The notes beneath the pieces were generated by a model that saw nothing but the letters and a program-made list of their open reading frames with translations, was not told the DNA's origin and ran no database searches. A program made the translations under genes and the position numbers. A DNA stretch of 64,000 nt, from assembly GCF_963082655.1 (NCBI RefSeq), contig NC_081554.1, positions 120,665,869 through 120,729,868 of the forward strand, written 5' to 3'. Positions 1 to 10,902 of this stretch are shown piece by piece. The DNA is from Stomoxys calcitrans. Taxonomy: Eukaryota > Arthropoda > Insecta > Diptera > Muscidae. Position 1 is the stretch's first letter. Every line of letters starts with the position of its first letter.

Positions 1-489
1 CGTCTACAAAGATGACCGTAAACAAACCGTAGTATGCTATGGAAACACTTTTGAAGCCTAAGCAGATTAGTCCTATTGGATCCGGAATATACCTCAGCAC
101 CATACAATATATGAGGCATCAGCAACGAATATGCCAACATATATTTTATTTGTGTGGGTAAAATAAACACCCTTATTATGTATGACGTAGTGCAATTTTC
201 GACTTCGACTGCTGAAAATTAAAGTTAAAATTTCATTTGCAATATGTGCAAATCGAGTTGTTTGGTTTTTGTAATATATGATGCTTGCAAGTAGCTCATC
301 TGTCAAGAAAGCAATCAACTCGATTTTGTTCATAATACCGACAAAATAAAACCTTGAATTCTCGGCAGTCGTAGTCGAATATTCAATTCGACATACATAA
401 TAAGGGCCAACATTCAAATTGTAGAGCTTTTTAAGTATAAAGTTTAGTTTGGAGCATATATGTGCAATGTGCAAGGAAAATGCAATATC
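1..489. other. AT-rich stretch without a gene
   Basis: No supportable gene. An open frame on the minus strand (94-474) has no recognisable motif, and its composition looks like ordinary AT-rich noncoding DNA. Confidence 0.5.
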
Positions 490-745
490 AGAATCAATTA
501 CAATTACATAATATTGGTCGATGTGACAACATTGTTTTGAACAATAATATTTTGAGGAGAGTATTGATGACGTGAGCTACTGAATACCACGCATTTGGTT
601 TTACCAATGTTAATTGTTAAGTTATTTGACCGAGCCCATTGACAAAATTGTCCAATATCTTCATCAAGGTTCGAGATGCAACTTTCTAACGTAGCAGAGT
701 CAGTTGTACTTAAGCTTCTTGTGACAGTAATGAACACCACACAGA
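490..745 (-). pseudogene. Non-LTR retrotransposon RT fragment
   Basis: The minus-strand translation carries the segment that follows the reverse transcriptase palm in many Jockey/CR1-type LINEs: a spaced Leu/Trp-rich helix, then N-x-L-T-I-N-I-G-K-T-K-C-V-V-F. Only about 75 codons remain, with no start, no YADD box and no endonuclease in frame. It is a short decayed relic and the clade cannot be fixed. Confidence 0.6.
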
Positions 746-1070
746 TCGGACCTCAATGTTTCAGCCTGTGTGGTGCTTACAGCTAGAGGTGTGCACGTGA
801 TTCGTGAGTGCGATCCAAATCCAATCACGCTATCCTGCGCGACCTTGATTAAATTACAATAAAATTCTTCGTGTGTGAGTGAAATCATGCTCACGACACT
901 AATCGCTACTCACGACATTCACGAAACAAAACAGAAAATAACGAAAAACAACATTTTTCCCATGCTCTCAAATCATACGGTATTTTAACGTACGAATGTG
1001 TCTACTGATGAAAAAAGGTAAAGAGCAAATAAGTGGTTATGTAGGGCTGATACATTTTATACATTAACTA
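746..1070. repeat. CGTGA/TCACG-rich stretch, left part
   Basis: Contains many CGTGA, TCACG and GTGAGTG motifs in both orientations. The same vocabulary resumes at about 3060-3280, so the family C array between them appears to have been inserted into one CGTGA-rich unit. No coding potential seen. Confidence 0.35.
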
Positions 1071-3058
1071 GCTGAACCGGGCCCGCTCCGCTGCGCCTTC
1101 TTTTACTTTATATGGAACAAAAGTTTCTTTGGAATATTTATTTTCGACAATTAAAGATATTTTAGTGAAATACCATGCTAACTTGACTAAGAGTTTAACA
1201 ATATAAGTGCCTTTATCTGAATCCCATAAAATCTCTATTGGTCTACGAATTTAAGTTTGGATGTAAGGTGCACTCCATTCTTAAAATACTTAATTTCAGC
1301 CCGATATTCTCATGATGTCTGATTTAGTGGTGTTTTCGGGGGAGAGGTTGTCCTCCAGATACTTGGCCCTGAAAAAATATCAGTATCGTGATCTTCTCTC
1401 AAATACCATTTATTTAAACCCCATATTGCCATTGGCTTAAGAGGAGTTTACAGTATGAGGCGTCCTCCAAACACATGGCCCCAAAATAGGTTATCAAATT
1501 CGTTTTCTTATCTCAAAAACCTTTCATTTGAGCCACATATTGGCATGATCGAACATTTTTTTCCCTTTGGGGGTGTTTTGGGAAAGGGATGATGCCTTTA
1601 ATACATGGTACTACATTTGGATATCAAATTCGTATTCTGCTCCCAAATATCTTTATTTGAGCCCCATATTGCGATGGTCAGTAAAAAATTGCTGTTTTTG
1701 GGGTATTTTGAGAAAGGGGTAGACCCCCAGAAAATTGGTCCCGCAAGTGGGTATCAATTCTTGCTCTACCCCCCAATACCTTTCATTTAAGCTTCACATT
1801 GACATGGTCGGTAAATATGCCCGATTAAGGGGTGTTTTGAAGATTAGGGTGGTCCCCCAAACACTAAGCCCGGAAAATATATCAGCAACGTGTCTATTCT
1901 CATATATCTATATATCATTTATTTGAACCCCATATTGCCATTGCCCACAAAATTGGATATCAAACTCGTTTTCTAATCTCATTTAAACTCCTTATTGCAA
2001 AAGTCAGCAAATATTTCCCGTTTGGGATATTGGCCCTAAAAACTATGAATATTTAGTTCCACTCTCTTTAAGACCCAAATTGTCTTAGTGAGCAAATACG
2101 TCCTATTTGGGGGTTGTTATGGTGGTGGGACGCCGCTAGACAGTTGGCCCCTAATGTTGATATCAGATACGTGGTCTACTTCCACATACCTTTAATTTGA
2201 GCCCCATATTTCCATAGTCGGCAAACATGACCGGCTTGGGGGATGGGCGGCCACTCAATGAGTTGGCCTTGAAAATATATATCGGATTCGTGTTCTACTT
2301 TAAAAACCCTCTTATTTGAGCCTCATATTGAAACAGTCAGAAAATACTTACTATTTGGGTCTTGTTGTGGCCCCATAGACACTTTTCCCGAATATTGATA
2401 TCAGATTCGAGCTTTACTCCCAAAGACCTTTCATTTTAGTCCCATATTGCTATGGTCGTAAATTTGTTGCCCTTTGGAGGATGTTTTTGGTGAGAGGCGA
2501 CCCCCTTAACACTTGGTCCCATATGTGGATATCGGATTCTATATTCAAATGCCTTTTATTTAAGCCCCATATTCCCATGGTCAGTAAATAAGTATCAGAT
2601 TCGTATTCTACTCGCAAATACCTTTCATTTGAGTCCCATATATCCATGGTCGGTAAATATGTCAGATTTAGGGGTGTTTTGGGGCTTGGGTGGTCCCCTA
2701 GCACTTGGTCCGACAATTGGATATCAGATACGTTTTCTTATCCTAAATACCTTTGATTTGTGTCCCATATTGTCGTGATTGGTCTAAATATATGTTTGGT
2801 AGGTTTTAGGGTGGGGCAGCCCCCCTAGGTACCCCATCCGAAATTTGGATACCAAATTTTTATTTTTAGGGTACTATATATGAGCACACAATTTTGCTTA
2901 AATCGCACCACCCATCTCCGAGATCTGGCGTTTCTGAAAATTAGGGTAATGGGGAGGGTCCGTGAAAATTTTAAGAAAATCGGTTCAACCGTTTCTGAGT
3001 CTATAAGGAACACACAAACATACCTACAAAAAACACAAATTGATTTTTATATATAAGA
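1071..3058 (+). repeat. Family C tandem repeat array
   Basis: About a dozen diverged monomers of ~120-130 bp, each with a version of 'ATTTGAGCCCCATATTG', a GTCGGTAAA-like segment, a G-rich 'GGGGTGTTTTGGG' and 'TATCAAATTCG'. The array opens with a CTGAACCGGGCCCGCTCC segment and ends in a conserved tail with GGTTCAACCGTTTCTGAG and an A-rich end near 3058. The same family recurs at 25785-26290 (+), 13560-13800 (-) and 60526-62655 (-). It is a dispersed element with internal tandem structure, class not assigned. Confidence 0.75.
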
Positions 3059-3310
3059 AGAAGATATACGTACGTTCAAATGCTGTATAATGGAAGTATT
3101 TTTTCGTAAGTGCCTCTTGATTTTCTCGTGAGACATGCGTAAGTAAAATTTTTGTCGCGTGAGCATCCGTAAACCTGAGTCGAAATAAAAAGTTGTGCGC
3201 GAGTAAAATTTTTCTCGTGAGGTTGCGTGAGCGTGGGTGAAAAATCACTTACGCGCACATCTCTGCTCACACCTATGTGGTGCCGGGATTCCACACAACT
3301 ATTTTTCAGT
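3059..3310. repeat. CGTGA-rich stretch, right part
   Basis: Continuation of the CGTGA/TCACG-rich sequence seen at 746-1070, here with several 'GTGAG' and 'CGTGAG' words. Noncoding. Confidence 0.35.
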
Positions 3311-4537
3311 GGCGACATAAATGTCTAGGCTGCAACCCAATGCGGATTTTAAAAGTTGGTCCTACGCGAACACTGTTTACAGCCGGCCAGGTTTGACGGT
3401 ATTAAAATGTAAAATTTTTGTTTGCATTCTCTTTGTTGTTATTTTCTTTCTCGTATATTCTCTGCTCATGTACTCACTGGTATACACACACGCACACAAA
3501 TTTCTTTGTGTATGGCGATAAGCCAATTACTTTGGAATATAGGTACGAATTTGTGTTAAATACAGCAAAATGCACAGTAAGACACAAAATGCATACGAAA
3601 CAAAACGTTCATGTTTTGAAAATTTAAAAATATATTCTTTTTATTTTTTAGAATAATTAATAAATAAAATTCTACATCACTTAAAAATGCTTTAAATGAT
3701 GAATATATGAAATTTCATCAAAATCATACAAGGGAATCGGGTCTGATCAGGCGTTAATGGGTTAAGTTGCACTGTAGAACAGAAATCGACATCATTATTT
3801 GACTTTTAATATCAACAGCCAAAGTGAAAGCAACTCTACCGCCTTTTTTAAATTGAAAACTGATTAACTGTTTATAATTTCTGAGCTATCAGCTTGAAAA
3901 TTGGCGCAGATACTTTTAGTGAGCCATTATGGGACGCGTTTCGTAATTTGGTTAGAATAACTCATCGGCAATATGAGGTGTGGAGGCTTCAGGGACATAC
4001 ATTGGTAGGTCGTACTTATGTCGGATATACCTCGAAGTAAACAAGACACTCACACAAGTGTGACACCTTTTATACTGTGATATTGCAAAAATCTCCGATC
4101 ATTGATTTCGTCTCGAAAGAGAAGCAATCGAAAAATTATGAAATTAAATGATCTTTGTACTAACAGGCAAAAAAATAACTTGAAAATAATTTTTTTATTT
4201 TCTCCTGAATAAAGGCTGGTATATATTCGCTTTTCGCGGCATTTTTCGCCGAATATTTTTATTTAAAGCAAAACAACTTGCTGATTTCATTCAGCAAGAC
4301 ATTTCCTTATTACTTAGGGTATTATTTGTGTAGTGTTTCAAAAAGTAGGGTTAGGTTATTATTTGTGTAGTGTTTCAAAAAGTAATCGCGAAAAACATGG
4401 GTTTTCAACGGTGAAAAACGAACATAAGGCTGTAAAAATATAGAAAAGAATATTAATTCTTTGTGTTTTTCTAGATGAATCAAAACTTAAAACTATACAT
4501 TTTTTAAGTTATTTAACTTTATAACTTTTTCTTCTTG
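3311..4537. other. Intergenic AT-rich DNA with dispersed repeat pieces
   Basis: No gene. Part (3915-4185) matches 19890-20065 in reverse orientation (shared TGGGACGCGTTT, TCTCGAAAGAGAA and CCGATCATTGA). A ~29-bp unit ending in TTTCAAAAAGTA is tandemly duplicated at 4318-4385. A piece around 3380-3440 with AGCCGGCCAG resembles 26510-26600. Confidence 0.5.
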
Positions 4538-4617
4538 GTTTGGCTCGAGGTTATCGAACAATTTACAAAAACAGGTATTGGTGTTTCATATACATAACTT
4601 TTTTATTTTAATTTTTA

Positions 4618-4656
4618 CCAATATTTCTACCACCGCCGGTGATCTTCATCAGGGTT
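4618..4656 (-). ncRNA. Possible hammerhead ribozyme motif
   Basis: On the minus strand CTGATGA (4646-4652) is followed by a stem of about 6 bp (AUCACC with GGUGGU around a GGC loop) and then GAAA (4624-4627). Penelope-like elements are known to carry minimal hammerheads with this order. An unpaired A-G next to CTGATGA and the weak flanking stem make activity uncertain. Confidence 0.35.
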
Positions 4657-4799
4657 TTAACTATAAATTTAACAAACAAGTAATTTTACAAAAATTAAAA
4701 ACATTTATACATTTGAAAATAATTACATTTTGAAACAAAACAATCGACTTTTCCTTTACAGCGCACAATTTTGACTAAAGCTCTCTCATTTTTCTCTGT

Positions 4800-5171
4800 A
4801 TTTATGTACCAAATTCCTGTAAATTTGAGCATAATTGTCGGTGTCTTTCCTAAAGTTCATACTTTTGTACGTAGGGGTGTCAATAATATGTAACATTTCT
4901 AATGTAAACCGTCTTTTCTGATTGGATTCTGGTGGTGTATGTCTACGTCTTTAAAATTTGGTGTATGCCCTGTTAAAGTGCAATGTGCTGGAAGTGCAGT
5001 ATTTTGTTCTAAAGGTTTGTCAGACGATAATCTGGTTTTTAATTTAGTTTTGGTTGTTCCTACATATGTCATATGACATAAATTATCTTCATCATTGCCA
5101 AGATATGGCAATTTGTTGTTTGATTCATATTCCATTGTGAACTGGACTTCGATGACCTCGAGCCAAACCAA
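4800..5171 (-). pseudogene. GIY-YIG endonuclease fragment (Penelope-like)
   Basis: Reads Y-V-G-T-T-K-T-K-L-K-T-R-L followed by A-L-P-A-H-C-T-L-T-G-H-T-P-N-F, the signature of the GIY-YIG domain at the C-terminus of Penelope-like polyproteins. A 1-nt deletion near 4915 shifts the frame. In the next frame the family's E-M-L-H-I-I-x-T-P ending continues for about 30 codons to near 4805. Not functional as it stands. Confidence 0.65.
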
Positions 5172-5736
5172 TATGTCACTAGTTCGTTACTTATGTTAGT
5201 TACTATGTTCTTGCCAATTTTCGTTGTTTTTTGTGTGTTATGGTTTATAACTATTATACACACACACATCCAAAACTCGTTGACAGATAGTGCACTTCTC
5301 GAGAAACAAATTTACTCAGTTTTCGGTAATTATGTCATGCTAGTATTAGTTTCGATTTTTCGGTCGAACAACTGTCGGAACGCAGTATAAAAAAATTAAA
5401 TTAAATGCTTACAAAATGGGCACCAATCAACTCTGCTTCAATGCCATTGGACACCAAACAACTCTGCTTCATACTTCAAAGCTGTTTAAATTTTAAAGTT
5501 GTGAAACAAATTAATTTGGGGTTGCTTTCATTCGACTGACAATAAAAACAGAAATCTTTATGTTTTTGTCAGAAGGAATAGAGCATGTTACAATTAAGAG
5601 GTAGCGTTATTAGCACAACAACAAAAATCTACCCCCAACGAAACTACCTTGATTGGCAAATGCCTTAAATTGAAATGTCAAAGTGGTTTAGAATTAAACT
5701 TTATTTACAACGAATCTTCTTCAAATGTGTTTTATA
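5172..5736. repeat. Dispersed repeat, copy 1 (left of mariner)
   Basis: Parts of this stretch, continuing at 6344-6460, match 6860-7205: both hold an ACACACACAC run, a 'GTTGACA..TGGTGCACTT' segment, ACAACAACAAAAATCTAC, and CTTCTTCAAATGTGTTTTA. Copy 1 is split by the mariner fold-back. No coding function seen. Confidence 0.65.
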
Positions 5737-6343
5737 AAGGGTGATTTTTTTGAGGTTAGGATTTTCATGCATTAGTATTTGACAGATCACGTGGGATTTC
5801 AGACATGGTGTCAAAGAGAAAGATGCTCAGTATGCTTTGACATTTCATCATGAATAGACTTACTAACGAGCAAAGCTTGCAAATCATTGAATTTTATTAC
5901 CAAAATCAGTGTTCGGTTCGAAATGTGTTCATTCACCGTAACATTGCGTCCAACAGCATCTTTGAAAAAATACGGTCCAATGATTCCACCAGCGTACAAA
6001 CCACACCAAACAGTGCATTTTTCGGGATGCATGGGCAGTTCTTGAACGGCTTCTGGTTGCTCTTCACTCCAAATGCGGCAATTTTGCTTATTTACGTAGC
6101 CATTCAACCAGAAATGAGCCTCATCGCTGAACAAAATTTGTAAAAATTTGAACACATTTCGAACCGAACACTGATTTTGGTAATAAAATTCAATGATTTG
6201 CAAGCGTTGCTCGTTAGTAAGTCTATTCATGATGAAATGTCAAAGCATACTGAGCATCTTTCTCTTTGACACCATGTCTGAAATCCCACGTGATCTGTCA
6301 AATACTAATGCATGAAAATCCTAACCTCAAAAAAATCACCCTT
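5737..6343. mobile_element. Fold-back Tc1/mariner deletion derivative
   Basis: A 607-bp element flanked by TA. Its arms begin AAGGGTGATTTTTTTGAGG and end in the exact inverse. The arms extend about 195 bp each and include the first ~27 codons of the transposase in both orientations, so the 5' end of a mariner has been inverted and duplicated. The middle, on the minus strand, keeps the transposase catalytic segment. The uninterrupted target survives at about 7118-7145. Non-autonomous; arm identity suggests fairly recent activity. Confidence 0.85.
5811..6230 (-). pseudogene. Internally deleted Tc1/mariner transposase
   Basis: Starts with the N-terminal helix-turn-helix segment (N-E-Q-R-L-Q-I-I-E-F-Y), then jumps after ~27 residues to the catalytic region with F-S-D-E-A-H-F-W-L-N-G, a W-S-E-E-Q segment and C-T-V-W-C-G-L-Y-A-G-G-I-I-G-P-Y-F-F. 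The first catalytic Asp is present (S-D-E-A). The second half ends where the inverted arm begins, so the last Asp/Glu and most of the DNA-binding domain are gone. Family members are about 340-370 aa; this one is 139. Confidence 0.75.
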
Positions 6344-6870
6344 TATTTGTGTTTTCATTATTAAAATACTGTTTTGTAGCTATTGTGTGGAATATTGGAT
6401 AAAATAAAACATCTTTTAAAGATTTTAAAATAAAATCACATCTGTGTTAACAAGCATTAACATTTAGATGTACTGCAAAATCAAAACAAAAATGAAAAAA
6501 TTGTACTCAGCTGTTCGCATGACCTCCCCTTATATGTGCATCCTGGAATAGAGCAACGCTCTAATCGAAAAAATAACGGTGCTATTTAGAAAAGCGATTT
6601 TCATTTATTTTTTTTTTCATTCGTATAACACTATGTGTGCAACTTTAACAATAGCAAAATTTGATACTTCATAAGACAAGAACATGTAGTGTGATGGGCT
6701 GAGTATGCACCTCTGAAGCTGAGTATGGACCTCTGGCGAAATTTTCGGTTGCAGCTAAGATATATTTATTTCTAAGTAGTGGCAGTTACCCAATAACAAA
6801 TTATTGAATGCACTATCTGCCAACATGAGTGATGATTTCAACTCTGATTTTGAGTATGCTACCAGTTCGC
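6344..6870. other. Repeat copy 1 (right of mariner) and noncoding DNA
   Basis: The first ~115 bp continue the dispersed repeat interrupted by the mariner derivative. The rest, to 6870, is AT-rich and shows no gene or structured repeat. Confidence 0.5.
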
Positions 6871-7205
6871 GCCATTTTTCGTTGCTTGTGTGTGTATAGT
6901 TCTTAACTATAATACACACACACAATCAAAACTTTGTTGACATATGGTGCACTTGGGGAGAAAAAATTTTTCGCAGCTTTTAACGGTATGGAGGTACCAT
7001 CATTTGCACAACAACAAAAATCTACGCCCAATGAAACTACCTTGACTGGCAAATGCCGTAAGTTTAAATGTCAAAGTGGTTTTAGAAATAACCATTGATT
7101 TACAACTTTTCTTCTTCAAATGTGTTTTATATTTGTATTTTCATCATTATAACATTGTTTTGTTGCTAACGTGTGGAATATCGAATCAAATAGAACATCC
7201 TTTTC
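6870..7205. repeat. Dispersed repeat, copy 2 (empty-site copy)
   Basis: Diverged copy of the sequence at 5172-5736 plus 6344-6460, but uninterrupted at the TA where copy 1 carries the mariner derivative. Noncoding. Confidence 0.65.
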
Positions 7206-7394
7206 AAAATGCAATTCTGCAAACAAATCCCACAAAAGCAACGCGCAAAAGTTAAACAATTTTTATGTTTGACGATTGAACTCGATCTCATTTGGTGTTG
7301 CCTTCGTGAAGTAGTGTTTTTGGGTGTCATAGTTAAAAATTGTTAAACTTTTGCGCGTTTCTTTTGGGGGATTTGTTTGCAGAGTTGCATTTTT
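7206..7394. mobile_element. Small fold-back / MITE-like palindrome
   Basis: Arms of ~60 bp (7206-7269 and 7330-7394) are inverted copies of each other with a few mismatches, sharing GCAAACAAATCCC and ACGCGCAAAAGTT, around a ~65-bp loop. No coding capacity. It abuts the end of the preceding dispersed repeat and may be part of it. Class unknown. Confidence 0.65.
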
Positions 7395-8085
7395 AATGCG
7401 TTTCTAATACGCGCTCATAGTATTTAACTCTATCTTTTGCGTTATTAATTGAATTTCTTATTAGATTCTAGACTAAAGCTATTTAAAATGGTTATATAAG
7501 ACTTTTTTAAACGTATTTGCGTTGCTGACGAATTGGATTTATGGAGGCAGGAAGTTCCAAAAACGTATCGCGTTGTAGTAGAAATGCCATTTAGAGAACA
7601 GCAGCTTATGATGAATAGGTATAATTGTTATCCTTCTATGGGATCTAACCGTTGTTATTTTGTTGCTCAGGTATTCAGGTCTTCTTTTAAGAACTATTTT
7701 GTGTAACGTTATCATTACTATTATGTTTTGTAGATCACCAAACGCTACGTTATTAAGGCTCTTTGCAAATTGTATGGAGAAAAATGCTATCCCCGTTTAG
7801 TTAAATGGCTAATCTTATCGCCGTTTATTAAAACATATGGTGTCATCATTCAATTAGAATGACAAAACTAGAAGGAAGAATGCAGCATATTATTTACCAG
7901 TCTAGCGGATTCGCTAGCTTATGGATAAAAAAGCTTTTCCCGCTTACTGTTCTGTACTTAAACGTTGGCAGCGCTGACACGAATGTGTGTCAATGTCATC
8001 AAATATTAAAACAAAAACAAAAAAGTAATTTTTATTTTAAATAAATGTTTCTCGGAGTTTATAAATGTTGTTGTAGCAGTTTGTT
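7395..8085. other. Noncoding AT-rich DNA
   Basis: No gene, tandem repeat or recognisable element. Short open frames here have no motif. Confidence 0.5.
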
Positions 8086-9631
8086 TGTGTTCTATCTTTC
8101 GTCTGCTTGATTCTGTTGAGTGTCAAGACCCAGGAACTCTGCGACTAAGATGGGGTGGGTCAGTCAATTTCTTCCGAAGCAATTGGAGGCGGTTCCAAGG
8201 ACTGCATTCAGCCGGTAGCCATTTACCGTATCTGCTACCGTGTCTGCATGAATGTTGTCTAGACCTGCTTGATAAGCCGCTTGATCTAGAGGTTCTCTCT
8301 TGTAGCGCTGAACCTCACGCTCTATATCATGTAGATCTACCTTAACGCTTCTGTGCGGTGGATATCTATCCACAAGATGATGATTTGGATGATCTCTGCG
8401 ATAACAGCTCAAATGGTATTGCTGAGACAGCATGTAGTTATGTCTTCGCACTGGTAGGATCTTTGTCTCCTGCTGGAGGTGGTCTACATGAGAACTGAGA
8501 AGACAGCCCGTCGCAGTTCGGAGGGCGGCATTCTGACAGATCTGAATATTATTCCACTGCGTGTCTAAAAATTGACGAGACCACACTGGCGCTGCATAAC
8601 TTACCACAGACCTGCCAATTGCTTTGTACGTGGTCAACAAGGTTTCTTTGTCTTCACCTCAAGTACTGCCAGAAAGTGACTTGAGGACCTTGTTTCTACT
8701 TTTGACTTTATCGCAAATTGCTGTGGCATGTGGGGAGAATGTGTAAGAACTGTCAAATGTGACGTCAAGTATTTTGGGACACTTTGTGGTCGGAATCATT
8801 TCTCCATCGACCATCAAAGTCAGCTCGGTATTCACCTCACGCGTATTTGTAGTAAATAATGTGGCTAAAGATTTGGTGTAAGATATTTTCAGATTTCTTG
8901 CAGCGAAATATGGGGCAAGTTCGTTGAGGTAGACGTTCAACCTACCGCAGATTTCAACAATGGGTGGGGGGCCTGATGCCATGATCGTACAATCGTCCAA
9001 ATATGATACGATCTCTATCCCATCTGGAGGGGGTGAAATGGAGGATAGGTAGAGGTTAAACAGTGCCGGAGATTTCACCACACCTACGGTTTCACTGTTT
9101 CACTCTACGGTGCTTCGACTTCTTATCCCTAAATTCCATAAATGACTGGCGACCACACAGATAATTCGCGACCTAGTATTTCAGAGTTGGCTGGAGTGAC
9201 GTGTTGGCGATGTCCTCAAATAGTTTGGCATGGTGTCGAATGCCTTCGATAGGTTCAGTGCCACGAGGACTGACCTATCACATGGCCTAGGCTGATTGAA
9301 GCCACGACAATTGCGTGCGGTGATGGCATGCAAAGCTGTTGTTGTGATATGCAGTCTTCGAAATCCATGTTGATGCTCGGCGAATGGAAATTCTTCTACG
9401 AGGCTCGGGAGATCGGTCTGTATGACAATCCAATCCCCCACCTCCATTCCTTGAGCGATCCTTACGTAGCACATTGTATCCTTGACAACTGTGCAAGCTG
9501 CAGATGTTGGTCAGCTTTGTCTCCTGGATCGCTGTGACCGACCGACCGATGATGGAGGCGGTTCTGGCCAACCGAACAGAACCGGGGTCCGGTTCAAACA
9601 AGGTGTTAACGGCTTTAATTATTTTTGACAT
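8086..9631 (-). pseudogene. Decayed Jockey-like LINE (ORF2 relic)
   Basis: Pieces of one minus-strand ORF2 in several frames. The 5' end (about 9631-9480) has an endonuclease segment with Q-E-T-K-L and a G-G-G-G-L motif. Then comes a reverse transcriptase start with H-Q-H-G-F-R and L-N-L-S-K-A-F-D-T (about 9420-9190), a palm with S-Y-L-D-D-C-T-I-M (9081-8659), and a C-terminal R-S-V-V-S-Y-A-A-P-V-W segment (8640-8164). Most of the endonuclease is deleted and the frame shifts at least three times. Similar in order to Jockey-type elements. Not functional. Confidence 0.7.
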
Positions 9632-10085
9632 TGAAATTCTTTTTTTTGTATCATAGATTGGTAAAGAAGGAAAACGTTGAACATATTTTTAGATGATATT
9701 TAAAAATACAAATTGTGCGTATCTATGCGAAGAAGTGCGAATGAGCCATATACAGACACAAACACTGAAAAAAATTAAGCCCTAAATTTGACCGATTAAA
9801 CATGGAATTAACTTATAAAAAATTTTTCAAACAAGATGTTAATTGATTTAATTATTTTTGAAATTGGAATCCAATTTTTTTTGTATCATGTCAAGTGATA
9901 CATGATGTGGAATGTTCATAGGCAAAATTTGCATTTGCATGTCAAGTGATTGTTAAAGGACGCATACGTTGAACATATTTTTAATTGTACGAATTAAATT
10001 GTTATTTAATAATACAAGTTGCAAGTATCTATTCCTGCGTTCTGTTGTGTCCTCTTTCACACATATGTAATGCGAAGAAATGGAA
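9597..10085. repeat. Direct repeat pair with a truncated SINE in copy 2
   Basis: Sequence from about 9597-9760 recurs diverged at about 9829-10085 (shared TTTAATTATTTTTGA, CGTTGAACATATTTTTA and ATGCGAAGAA). Copy 2 contains a 38-bp SINE 3'-end fragment (9900-9937) flanked by 13-bp duplications, CATGTCAAGTGAT, at 9887-9899 and 9938-9950. Confidence 0.65.
9900..9937 (+). mobile_element. 5'-truncated SINE tail with target duplication
   Basis: Contains GGAATGTTCATAGGCAAAA, the conserved 3' end of the SINE family found elsewhere in the window. It is flanked by perfect 13-bp direct repeats, and the sister copy at about 9645 lacks it. Consistent with LINE-mediated insertion of an extremely short SINE. 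Confidence 0.65.
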
Positions 10086-10902
10086 ATGAGTCAAATATAT
10101 GTCTAGTTTCTATCATAGAAAGTAAGGAATGAAATATATACATTCCAAGCCAAACAAATTTGAGGACATGGAAAAAGGTAGACCTGGTATTTATAAATAT
10201 TACTTTATTTTAAGAGACCATATTGGCTTGGAAAACGATGACTGAAAATAAAAAATTCTGTATTCTTTCATTCGTGGTATCGTGCGCCTAATGCTAACAT
10301 TGGTATTTATTACGATTCACTATATATAAATTATTTTGTTCATTATACTTTTTACAGACGGTATCCATGACAATGAAGAGAGGCTCATAAAGTGAAGGCA
10401 ATTTTTTTCTTCTTTCTTTTCGAAAAAATAAACTAAAAAAAGAAATATTTTAAAGCATACATTGCATGTTTTATCCGCAATTTGTATCCAATAAAATAAA
10501 AAGTTTTTTATTAATCAATTATTTCCTTTTAATATCGGTAAAAATGTTATTTGGAGAAGGGACAAGTTTCAAATAAATGGATTTATTGAGTTAATAACGG
10601 CTTTATTGAGTTAATAACCGCTTTATTTGAATTTTTTAGCTTATCATAAATCCAAATAACAAAATTATTAATCAATTATATAAAATCGTTTGTAGGTCTG
10701 ATTTCAACGAATTGTTTAATTGAATGTACAAGTTTCTTAATTGGACAATGTTTTTCATATTTTCTGTGTAGTGGCTTGGCAAGACAAAAAATATCAAGAA
10801 AAATATGAAATTAAATAAAATAATTTATTAAATAATAATTAAATAATAATAATTAAAAAATAATAATAAATATATAATAATAAATTAAATAAAAATAAAT
10901 CT
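10086..10902. other. AT-rich DNA ending in an (AAT)n-like tract
   Basis: No gene to about 10796. From about 10797 to 10902 it is almost pure A and T with repeated AATAATAAT words. This lies at the 3' side of the minus-strand LOA-like LINE and may be its degenerate tail. Confidence 0.5.

Larger units (their letters stand above)
4538..5171 (-). mobile_element. Penelope-like element remnant
   Basis: The segment encodes the C-terminal GIY-YIG-type endonuclease region of a Penelope-like retroelement on the minus strand (4800-5171). Downstream is a CTGATGA...GAAA segment (4618-4656) typical of these elements' terminal repeats. Its two ends carry a 21-bp inverted repeat with one mismatch (4538-4558 and 5151-5171, containing GGCTCGAGG). 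The reverse transcriptase is absent, so only the 3' portion survives. Related elements often end in such terminal repeats. The inverted ends could instead be a chance product of a tail-to-tail rearrangement. Confidence 0.6.
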
